Shown: one piece after another, positions 13,357-25,200 of the stretch
Layout: every line of letters begins with the position of its first letter
Position numbering within the stretch: the first letter of the stretch is position 1
Source of the DNA: Tillus elongatus
Lineage: Eukaryota > Arthropoda > Insecta > Coleoptera > Cleridae
Assembly: GCA_964006375.1 (NCBI GenBank)
Contig: OZ023269.1
Coordinates: forward strand, 9,169,926-9,233,925
Reading direction: 5' to 3'
DNA: 64,000 nt
Notes under the pieces: generated by a model
The model's database searches: none
The model's input: the letters and a program-made list of their open reading frames with translations, nothing else
Told to the model about the DNA's origin: nothing
Position numbers and translations under genes: made by a program

Positions 13357-16300
13357 CTACGAAAAAAACAAACAAAAATTGCAAACGCTATTCTAAACAG
13401 CTGCGGTAAACAATACAAAAACACAGTAGCTTGAAGTTGGCAACGTGCATAAATTACCACAAAAAGAATTTACCTGCAACAATTTTACTCATTTCCATCA
13501 CTTGCTTAGCAAGTATTTGATTCAGCTGCAGCAGATGCTCCCTTTGCTTCTTTTCTTCAATCATCTTCGATGTTGCTTTATTTGTAATGCTGTTAGGTGT
13601 TTTCTCACTATTATCATCTGTAAATTGAAGAAGATATAATTACACATAAGAACAGAGAATTTTGGAAACATATATAATCAGTGGCAGTTGATGATAACGG
13701 GCACGTGCACAGCCCAAATTTCAATAGAAAAAATATATTTCTTTTCTTTTCATTTACTATAAATGACTGTTACAATGTTACAATAATATCAATTAATTAT
13801 ATACGACAAACTATCCATATTCTAATTATTAATGACTCAGCATCGCGCCACCATACTATAGACTTTGACTTTGCATCTGGACACCATGGTCGCATTACGC
13901 GTGCTTGCGCCTTTGAATATGAATATACATTCAAAGGTGTGGGCACATAGTTATCCAGCCCTCGTTTGTCATCGGCTGGCAGACCGAACACGGCGAGGAT
14001 GTCGTTAAAATCGATTGTAAAACCGGCTCAAGGGGGTCACACAAGTTCAGTGACCGTTTTAAGTGATGTTTGTTTATTTCCTTCGCTGATAAATATGTTT
14101 TTGATTATATATTTTTTAATTTCAACAACACACCACGAGAGCTTACAGCCTAAATACTATCGTACCGTGGGTGTCGACAAGGGGGAAAGAGGCAACTTGT
14201 TAATTCTGGACATGAAGGTTTGGAGGTTCGGGGGAGAAGGAAAAAAAAAACGTGTGCCAGCAAGGAATTCCACAACTTGGAAGTCCTCGGGACAAAAGAG
14301 CGCGCATAACAAAATGTTCTATGTCTGATGGCCTGGACAGTAAAAAGGTGCATTCGCTCTGTACCCCGGGTAGATCTGTTAGGGGCAGCAGGTTAAGGAA
14401 CTATGGAAGAAAGCTCCTCTGAGCAGTGCCCGTGCAGATATCTATAAAAGAGAGAGAGAGAGGTCACCAATGGCACGTCGGTGGGCAAGGGATGGCAGTC
14501 TTTGGGTGAGGGTAGAGTCACCGATGAGACGTATAGCTCTCTTCTAAATGGAGTCCAGGATAGCAAGTGTAGAAGCGGCAGCAGCACCCCAGATGTGGGA
14601 GCAGTATTCGAGGTTTGGTCTTATTTGTGAAGTATATAAGGTATAGAGATTAGCTGGTGAAAAGTATTTGCGAGCCCGGAAGAGGAAACCTAATTTCTTA
14701 GCAGCCGCTTCTGCAATTTATGTGAGATGTTGGTGCCAATTGAGATTTCGATCCACAGAAATGCCAACAAGTGAAAAGGACTCATTACTTTGAATAATTT
14801 GGTTGTTTATTCTGATGGGTCTAGGGCTGGTGTATCTCTTATAAGAAAGAAAGCAAGACTGTGATTTGGTGGGGTTGAATTGAACAAGATATCTACTTCC
14901 CCAGTCTAATATTTTTTGGAGATCCACGGAGATAGAACCCTCCATGAGTCTGTGATCCTCATCTAATTGGGCTAAAGAGACAGGCTTAAAATATTGCATA
15001 TTTGAGTGGAGGGTGCTATCGTCCGCGTAACTGTGAACTGGGTTGGATGTTCTAGAGAGGAGGTCATTGATGTGGAGAAGAAACAAAGTAGGGGCTAAAG
15101 CTGAACCTTGAGGAACTTCTGCATTAATTGGATACAGTTTAGAGGAATGGCCATCCACGACAACAGAAATGCTCCGGTTGGAGAGGATATTTGCTGTCCA
15201 CGTACAGAGTTTGGTGGTAGGTCATAGGCCGGTAGTTTATTAATCAGCGCTGTGTGCCAGACCTGGTCGAATGCTTTGGATATGTCTAGAGCAACAATCT
15301 GGGAATCACTGTGTAGTTCCATAGACTTGTTCCAGGAATGGGTGACAAAGGAAAGGAGGTCAGCAGTTGATCTGCGCTGACGGAATCCATACTGTCTGTC
15401 ATGGATTAGACTGTGTTTTTCAAGAAATTTTAGTAATTCAGTGTTTATATACGTTTCCATTACTTGAGAGACTACTGAAAAAGGAGAAATAGGTCTGTAG
15501 TTGCTAGGAAGCGCTTTGGATCCTTTCTTGGGGACGGGTTGTACTCGAGCAGTTTTCCAGTTACTAGGGAATATGCCTCTATTGTAAGATGTGTGAAACG
15601 AGTCAGGACAGGAGCAAGTTCTGGTGCGCATTTTTTGAGAACAATTGCTGGGATCTCGTCAAGGCCAGAGGGTTTCCTGGTATTAAGAGAAGAGAGCATC
15701 TTTCGTACCTTTTTTGTTTTGAAAATGATATCAGTCATTTTATGCGTGACATTGGGGACTGTTGCTGGTTGAACATTTGTAGGTTGATTGAGAGTAGAAT
15801 TGCCGGCGAACAACGAAGCAAAAAGTTCAGCCTTGCCCAGGGCGGTAGAAAAAATTTCATCCCCTGAGACAAGAGGTGGGAACATGCTCTTGCAGAAATT
15901 ATTCCCAATAGATTTAGCAAGAGTCCAGAAGGGTTTGCTGCCATTTGGATTTGGATAAAACTTGACAAACAAATAGGCAGTGACCTGAATTAATACTTTC
16001 TATCTAGAAATTTCGCCCCTAAACGGGAGAAAGTCCAACCCCTATTTCACCGCTTAGGGATTTTCATTTTCCAATTTCCATCCCTAAGGTGTGAACCAGG
16101 GGTTGTAATTTTACGCCCTTAGTGGTAAAATTCCGCAAAATCGATATTGAGGTTAATAGTTCTAAATAATAAAATACGGGTATCAGCAATTTCAGAAAAT
16201 CAACCATCAAAGCTTAAAATAAGGGATGAAAGTTTGTATGAGATGTTTGTATGTTCGTCCAAGTTCGAGGGACACTGTATGTGTATTTAAATATTGACTA

Positions 16301-19125
16301 GTCCCATAAGACTGGACCAAAACAGTCATTTTTTGTATTATCTTGATATACGAATAAAGTTATTATTATTATATTATATCATACCTGCAGCAGCACTAGC
16401 ACTGATAATGGTAGTGTCGGAGAGCATTTTCTTAATTGACTCAACTTTCCTCAGTCTGTATTCCTGCTCCTCGGCTGATAACTGAGGTAGCTGTTCAGGG
16501 ATGTATCTTTCGGGGATATTAATTTTATTTGGCATACCTAAAATATTATCTATAGTGTTTTCATTGTATTTCAGTTCCTTATTACTAAGAGTAGATCTAA
16601 CTACATCTGGCGCATCTATTCGTTGTCTTAAGGCTCGTTCCATATCTAAATCATCTCTTGCTCGTCTACTGTTTAATATCATCTTATCAAATGAATTATC
16701 ATCTGTAGGCAGTTGATTTAAACTCTTCATTATTAGGTTGTTATTTGGGGCAGTATAATGTCTCCTTTTTTCCTTAGGCACTGCTCTTCGATTGGGTTGT
16801 TTGGGCTTGTCTTGGATGGAAACTTCAGTTATTATTTGACGTGCAGCCTCGCTTTTGAAAACAGGAGACAATTCAGGGGATTTTTCTGAACTTCCATCTG
16901 TACTCGATGCAGTTCTACTGTTGTAATTGACTTGGGGTAAGGTAGGACTGGACAAAGAACTCTGTCTACTAAGTATGCCACTACTAGAGGCCTTATCAGT
17001 TTCAAAACTTTGAGAAACTATACTTGTAGAACTCGGTATCTTTTGCACAGGTGTAGGCCTGAAAAGTATACTAGAATTTTGAGAAGAATCATCTTCTTCC
17101 ATGAGAGGATCCCATTTTCCTGTTGTTGTAGTCTTTTCACGGTCTCTTTGCCGCCTTTCAGATTCTCGTTTAACAATCCTAACAGTTTTGATTTCTTGCT
17201 TTTCATGTGGCATCAAATTCTGGACTGTGTCGTCACTCGTAGAGTCACTCGATTTCATAGTTCGGTTATAAAGATCCGATTCATTTTGTTTGACGTCAGT
17301 ATTTATATACAAAGGAGTTGTTACAGTACTACTAGAAGAATTATCCCATGAATCACCATGATCTACTATATTCATGGTGTCCAAATCAGTTTCACGCCAT
17401 AAAGTATTGATTTTTTTCTTATTACCTAAAGCTGAAGAACATAGTTTCTATTAAATATCTTAATTGAAAAGCAACTAATTTATATTTTATACACTGTGAG
17501 GGGTGAATGAATAACTCAACAAAAGGTTTAAAACTAACATGGAAAAATGACAACACAACTACCAATTAGTTACTAAATACAGATGTAGACACTTCTCTGG
17601 CTTCATAATTGCTTAAGTCGCTACATCTGTATTTATAGTCTAAGAGCCAGAGGTGAAAAAATTATCTGAATTTACAAAAGCTGATTTTTTGATAGTTAAT
17701 TAGGTACGCTGTACACGTACACATATTCTGGTCAGTCAAGCGAATCTTAGAACAGGTGCCACAGGTGCGCCAACAAAGATGTCGTTTTTACTGGGGTGAT
17801 GAAATAAATTTACAAAAGCTGATAATTGTTATACAGATTCTATATTGTATAACAATAAAAGTTATGTCAGTCAGTCAGCTGCATACGGGAACAGAACTGG
17901 TCAGTCAGTTCGAATGTGTGTATGAAAAATAAATAATGTGCAATTTATTTACAAAGCTTGGAATTTTTTTGTGGGTATATATTGATCTGTTAAACATTAA
18001 AAAAAATAGTCAGTCAACTGTTTTGTAGAACAACGCTCATCGGTCAGCGAAAAAAAGATATAAAAATTTCGTACGCGCCGGCGGCGTTACAGGCGGTATG
18101 CTCGCTCTTTTCCTACCATTATTGATATTTATAATATCAGAAAACTATGTGAAATTATAAGTTGTAATTATGAATTAGTAATTTATTGTTTTATTAAAAC
18201 ATATAAGTATATTAATAACGTTAACAGACAATTTATTTCTTTATTTAATATAGTTTTGTCTTTTATCAAATTTTTTAAAATTTATGCAATAATAAATTTA
18301 TGTTAAATGTTCAATATATAGAGTATATGAAAATTAAATTATTACTGAAAATATACATCCTTCTTGAAAATAAAAAGCTTTCGCCGATCTCGGCGGCATT
18401 ACAGAGAACAACAAGAATGCAGTGTTTCAGAAATTGCAGCAATTTGTTTGCAATTTATATGGATTAAAAAACTTAAAAACAGTTAATGAGGCACGATTTG
18501 TCATGTTTTCGAAAGCATACATTTGTAGTTCCAGCAATATTGATGATGCATTTAAAATTAAAGTTAAAAATATAGACAGATCGAGCTTGCCGCCATGTGA
18601 GACTCAGTTAATGCAACACTTTTTAAGAGCCGCTTACATCGCCAACATTTGGCGTAATGTGTATTACAAAATAATAACAGAATTATCACCAATGGATCAC
18701 GGCTGGAAGAGTAGTGACAATGTTTATGAATTTCATTGCTTTGAAGGTGCTCAGTTACCCCAGCTAATCAACGACGTTGTCATTCAGCCCCCACAGGAAA
18801 ATTTAGGTTTGTAAGTAATACTATTGCTAAATTGATTCAGAAGATTGAAATTACATAATTTTACTTATTTTTTATATAATCAATCAGAATCTCAGTCAGA
18901 AATATCAGAGTTAGATATTTCAGATCACGAAAGTGAAACTCGTGAATTCGAAGATTCAGAGGAAGAATTGGATTTTGAATGTAATTGAAAAAAATATTTT
19001 TTAATATATACATATATTCTTTGCATAGAATAATCATCAACTATACGTTTGTTTTAATAGTTAATTTTTTAATATTTTTTTCGCAAAGTTATCCTGTTAC
19101 ACCTTATTAAATAAATAAATTGTCT

Positions 19126-19216
<91 letters not shown>

Positions 19217-22200
19217 CAATAAAAATACCAAATAATAACTTATAATTACAAATTACAGAGCCTCAGTGGTTCAGAGGCACACGTTCTTACCTCTGAACCA
19301 CTGAGGCCCAGTACCGAAGGGTACTGGGTTCGATCCCAGGGTACTCCTTTCACTTTTTCAGTACAAACTGTACAATTAACATCAATCGAGGTTCTGGCAT
19401 TGTATTTGAGCAAGTTGAATGTCTGCACGTTCCGCCCTTCGGAGAGGGCGGAACGTGCGGAATATATATATATATATAATCAATAAAAATACCAATTAAT
19501 AACTTATAATTACAAATTACAGAGCCTCAGTGGTTCAGAGACACACGTTCTTACCTCTGAACCACTGAGGCCCAGTACCGAAGGGTACTGGGTTCGATCC
19601 CAGGGTACTCCTTTCACTTTTTCAGTACAAACTGTACAATTAACATCAATCGAGGTTCTGGCATTGTATTGGAGCAAGTTGAATGTCTGCACGTTCCGCC
19701 CTTCGGAGAGGGCGTAAAGCCGTCGGTCCCGTGTCCATGCGATGTTGGGCACGTTGAAGATCCCTACCCTCCTTACAGAAAGGCAAGCGTTCGGCAAAAT
19801 TTCCAGGATAGTGAGGTGAAACTGCTCCCTGGCGTCGATGATTGACCATAGTCGCGGAAATAGGCCGACGTTACAAAAATAATAACACACACACACAATT
19901 ACAAATTATAATTTCACATAGTTTTCTGATATTTTAAATATTCATAATGGGAGGAGAAGAGCGGGCATGCCGCCTGTAACGCCGCCGGCGCGCACGAAAC
20001 TTTTATATCTTTTTTCGCTGACTGACGGGCGTTGTTCTACAAAACAGTTGACTGACTATTTTTTTTAATGTTTAACAGATCAATATATATCCACAAAAAT
20101 GTCCAAGCTTTGTTAATAAATTGCACTTTATTTATTTTTCATACACACATTCGAACTGACTGACCAGCTCTGTTCCCGTATGCAGCTGACTGACTGACAT
20201 AACTTTTATTGTTATACAGTATAGAATCTGTATAACAATTATCAGCTTTTGTAAATTTATTTCATCACCCTGGTAAAAACGACATCTTTGTTGGCGCACC
20301 TATGGCACCTGTTCTAAGATTTTATTGACTGACCAGTGTACGTGCACAGCGTACCTAATTAACAATGAAAAAATCAGCTTTTGTAAATTCAAAGAATTTT
20401 TTCACCTCTGGCTCTCCGTCTATTAGTGTGGAACGGTTTCACCAAGTAAAGCTAACAACAATTAATGAATAACAATTACTTATGTAGTACATTTCCTGGA
20501 CCTTATCATACTGAAGAGGAAAAACCATTTACATTTTTGTAAAATTGTATTACCTAATTTCAAATTGGCTGGAGAGGGAGCCTAGGTGGACAACATACAG
20601 ACTTAAATAAACGGCTAACTGCATGCCGAAGGCAATCAGTTTGGGAAGGAGCAGAATCCTCGATGACATTGCGAATCATGAGGTTCTGGGAAGCTACAAT
20701 GAAGACACTTGGTTCCTACCATTGCCATTCAAAAATGGTATGGAGCTGTAAGTGTGTCGTCAATGAAGTGGGCTGCTTAAATGAGGTGTCGTTGGTGTGG
20801 ATACCGGGTAATTCAGACCTTGAGGGCAATGTAGCAGCTGACACGCTTGCCAGGGGTGGTTTCCGGTAAGGCTTTATTGGACCAGAACCTGTGCTGGAGA
20901 TATCCTCATGCACAGCAAAACACACCTTAAAGACCTGGACAGATTTTTTTATATTTCAATAATATACCACGAGGGCTTACAGCCTAAATACTATCGTACC
21001 GTGGGTGTTGACAAGGGGAAAAAAGCAACTTGTTAATTCTGGACTTGAAGGTTCAGAGGAGAAGGAAAAACATGTGCCGGCAAGGAATTTCACAACTTGG
21101 GAGTCCTCGAGACAAAAGAGCGGACATAACAAGATTTTCTATGTCTGGTGACCTGGACAGTAAAACGGTGCATTCGCTCTGTGCCCCTGGTAGATCTGTT
21201 GGGGGCAGCAGGTGGAGGAACTATGGAAGAAAGCTCCTCTGAGCAGTGCCCGTGCAGATATCTATAAAAGAGAGAGAGAGAGATCACCAACGGCACGTCG
21301 GTGGGCAAGGGATGGCGGCCTTTAAGTGAGGCTAGAGTCACCGATCAGACGTATAGCTCTCTTCTGAATGGAGTCCAGGATAGCGAGTGTAGAAGCGACA
21401 GCGGCACCCCAAATGAAGGAGCAGTATTCGAGGTTTGGCCTTATTTATGAAGTATATAAGGTATAGAGACTAGCTGGTGAAAGGTATTTGCGAGCTCGGA
21501 AGAGAAGTGAAAAGGACTCATTATTTTGAATAACTTGATTGTTCATTGTGATGGGTCTGGGGTTGGTGTATCTCTTATGATATAGAAAGCAAGACTGAGA
21601 TTTGGTGGAGTTGAATTGTACAAGATTTATACTTCCCCAGTCTAATATTTTTTGGAGATCCACAGAGACAGAGCCCTCCATGAGTCTGCGATCCTCATCT
21701 AATTGGGCTAAAGAGACAGGCTTACAATATTGTATATTTGAATGGAGAGTGCTGTCATCTGTGTAACTGTGAACTGGGTTGGATGTGCTAGAGAGGAGGT
21801 CATTGATGTGGAGAAGAAACAAAGTAAGGGCTAAAGCTGAACCTTAAGGAACTCCTGCATTAATTGGATACAGTTTAGAGGAATGGCCATCCACAACAAC
21901 AGAAATGCTCCTGTTGGAGAGGAAACTTGCTGTCCAGGTGCAGAATTTTGGTGGTATAGGCCAGAAGTTTATTAAGCAGTGCTGCGTGCCGGACCTGGTC
22001 GAATGCTTTGGATATGTCTAAAGCGACAACCTTGGATTCACCGTGTAGTTTCATAGACTTGTTCCAAGAATGGGTGACAAAGGAAAGGAGGTCGGCAGTT
22101 GATCTGCACTGACAGAATCCATACTGCCTGTCGTCGATTAGACTGTGGTTTTCAAGAAATTTTAGTAATTGGGTGTTTATATACTTTTCCATCACTTTAG

Positions 22201-25200
22201 AGATGACTGAAAGGAGAGAAATAGGCCTGTAGTTGCTAGGAAGCGCTTTGGATCCTTTCTTGGGGACGGGTTGTACTAGAGCAGTTTTCCAGTTATTAGG
22301 GAATATGCCTCTGTTGTAAGATGTCTGAAACAGACGAGTCAGGACAGGAGCAAGTTCTGGTGCGCATGTTTTGAGAACAATTGCTGAGATCTCGTCGAGG
22401 TCAGATGCTTTCCTGGTATTAAGTGAAGAGAGCATCTTTCGTAGCTTTTTAGTTTTGAAAATGATATCGGTCATTTTATGCGCAACATTGGGGACTGTTG
22501 GTGGTTGAACATTTGGAGGTGGGTTTAGAGTAGAATTGCCGGCGAACAACGACGCAAAAAGTTCAGCCTTGCCCAGGGCGGTAGAACAATTTCATCCCCT
22601 GAAACAAGAGGTGGGATAGTGCTCTTGCAGAAATTTTTTCCAATAGATTTAGCGAGAGTTCAGAAGGGTTTGCTGCCGTTGGAGCCTGAGAGGACTTTGT
22701 TTCTGATGTGGTTATTAAACGAGTTTTTTGCCTCAGAAAGAATGTGACATAGCGGTTTCTTGCGTTGTTAAATGCTTGACGGTCTTCTTAACTGGGATTG
22801 AGTAGAAGGGTTTTGTGAGCTTTGACCTGTTCAAGTCTGGCCTTGTCACAGGATTTAGAGAACCAGGGCTTTTAAGTGGCTGAAGAGGTTTTCTATGTAT
22901 GTGGAATAAATGATTCCATGCCAGCTTGGATAATTTCGATGACGTTTTCTGAGATATCAGAGGGGTCAGGATGAGAGAATCAGACAGGCGCGCATGGAAA
23001 TGAGGAAATGTAATCCCGCATTTCGTCCCAGTTCGCAGAGTTGTAGTGCCAAACGTGGGTGTGATGACTGTGTGACCTCGCGTTGCATTGCGCAGGAAGC
23101 AGTGACCATGCCATGGTCTGAGCGACCAGGGGGGGGGCGGTGACTGATGTCTTATAGCATTCAGGTTTTGTAGTAAGAGTTGTGTGTTGGGATACGAGGG
23201 AAGTAAGTAGGTTGCTGAACCATATTGGCTAAAGAAGTGCTGACTGCAAAGACCTCTGCTGCTCTCCCTTGTGGATCGGTTTTTGAAGCTCCTAGCCATT
23301 TCTTATTATGGACATTGGGGATACGAGGAAAGTCAGTAGGTTGCTGAACCATATTGGCTAAAGAATTGCTGACTGCAAAGGCCTCTGCTGCTCTCCCTTG
23401 TGGATCGGTTTTTGAAGATCCTAGCCATTTCTTATTATGGACATTGGGGATGCGAGGAAAGTAAGTAGGTTGCTGAACCATATTGGCTAAAGAATTGCTG
23501 ACTGCAAAGACCTCTGCTGCTCTCCCTTGTGGATCGGTTTTTGAAGATCCTAGCCATTTCTTATTATGGACATTGGGGATACGAGGAAAGTAAGTAGGTT
23601 GCTGAACCATATTGGCAAAATAATTGCTGACTGCAAAGGTCTCCGCTGCTCTCCCTTGTGGATCGGTTTTTGAAGATCCTAGCCATTTCTTATCATGGAC
23701 AAGAATAGTGACCACCAAGAATAGTGACCTCGGGGGAAGGATATTCAGAAATCTATTAAATTCAGAAATCTATTAAATGCTCCACAAATAATTACACGAG
23801 GTGTAATAAAAATGAACCAAGAACCTTCAGATGTAAGTAAAATGGATGAAAAATGTGATTATGTTTGAATAAAAATTTTTTCTAAAATGCTTTGTCAAGG
23901 TGAGTTAACGAAGACTAAAGCTTCAAGAGAAATGTTCTGGACTTTGTTTAATTGAATGAGTGAAAATACTTGAATCTAAAAAATGTGGTCTAACTAATAT
24001 TACTTCTAGATGTATGAAGATGTTATTTTGATGAAGCAAAATGATCAAATCCAAGGCAGTACTTACATTGATTATTTTGAGATAAAGGCGATAACTTTGG
24101 TTGTTGCTGTAAACTACTTGAGCGATCTGTCAACTGTCGTACTTGCATACTTAATTCCTGGCGCTGCTTCTGGAGATCGCCAACCTTCTGTTGTACCTTT
24201 TGCAAATCAGATTCTAACATGGCACTTGTACCGACAACACACGGTAAACTATCTCCTACACAGATAAGAAAGTAACACATAATCTACAACAGCTCAAACA
24301 CTTAATGCTTCGATGCAAGGAAGTTCTATCTCACATTAAAACAAATAACCTGGTGTCTGTTATAAAGAATATTTATTTATAAACAAAAAGGTCTAGTAAT
24401 TCAGTACAATAAATAATTGCATCAACCAGTATTTGCCAAATTAAAAATTACTTTTTGAAAAAAACAAGTTGTTTTCAACTGAGATTCACTAGTGTGACCA
24501 TGTAATTTATCATTTTAGAAAACCGATCTTGATCTAGTTTAACATGATTTCAGTTTAAAAAAAATTCTGTAGTAGGATTTCAAAAAAAAGTCAAGTGTAT
24601 GACTGGGATCCGATGCTATGACCATCCAATTTTTTCATCGGTCTGGAAATCTTGGAATAAAACAAAAACCATTTTGGATTTAGTTTGGCTATTGTAAGGT
24701 TTTGATTTAGTTTGGCTATTGTAAGATGATTTCGGTTAAAATAATTTTTTTCTGCAGTAGGATTTTGGAAAAAATCAAGTTTGTGACTAGGATTCGATCC
24801 TATGACCATCCAATTTTTTCATCATTCTAGAATTTTCAGGAAGATACTAAAACCAGTTTTGATTTCGTCTGGCTATTATAAGACGACTTCTGTTAAAATA
24901 TTTTTTTCTGTGATAGGGTTCACTATGTAAAAACTGGAACCTGTAATGAGCACTAATAAGTACACTTGGAGAAACTCAAATCACCACAACACATATTTCA
25001 GAGACCTTACGATCGCTTCATTGACAATGTCAACATCTTCAGAGGAAGAAAATTCTAAACTAAAAAACTAGCTCCCGTGTATTTATATCGCGTCAAGGTA
25101 AACGAACTAGTCCCAAGTAAAATTTATATTTAGGTCTATTAAGAACAAAATTTCATTGAATCGTGCGGCACCTTTAATTTCAAGTCCTTTATTTTCACTT

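Larger units (their letters stand above)
17643..20415. mobile_element. DNA-transposon-like element with ~520-bp terminal inverted repeats
   Basis: From 17643 (AGAGCCAGAGG) to at least 18,165 the sequence is repeated in inverted orientation at 19,897-20,415 with roughly 90-95% identity and a few short gaps. Within each arm the motif GTCAGTCA recurs about four times (for example about 17,731, 17,866, 17,900 and 18,009), a pattern typical of transposase-binding subterminal repeats. The interior holds a two-exon gene remnant (18,422-18,988), a TA microsatellite and a SINE insertion. I did not find a clear target duplication; GTCTA is present near both ends (17638-17642 and 20418-20422). No DDE transposase is recognisable, so the superfamily is unknown. 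Confidence 0.85.

Noticed and set aside
15472..15972. RT-like ORFs as domesticated host genes
   Set aside because: They are parts of LINE-A with frameshifts, 5' truncation and the family's own 3' terminus, present in seven copies.
19327..19601. GGTTCGATCCC B boxes as functional tRNA genes
   Set aside because: No acceptor stem or anticodon arm can be folded around them; the repeated context, target duplication and hairpin head fit a SINE.
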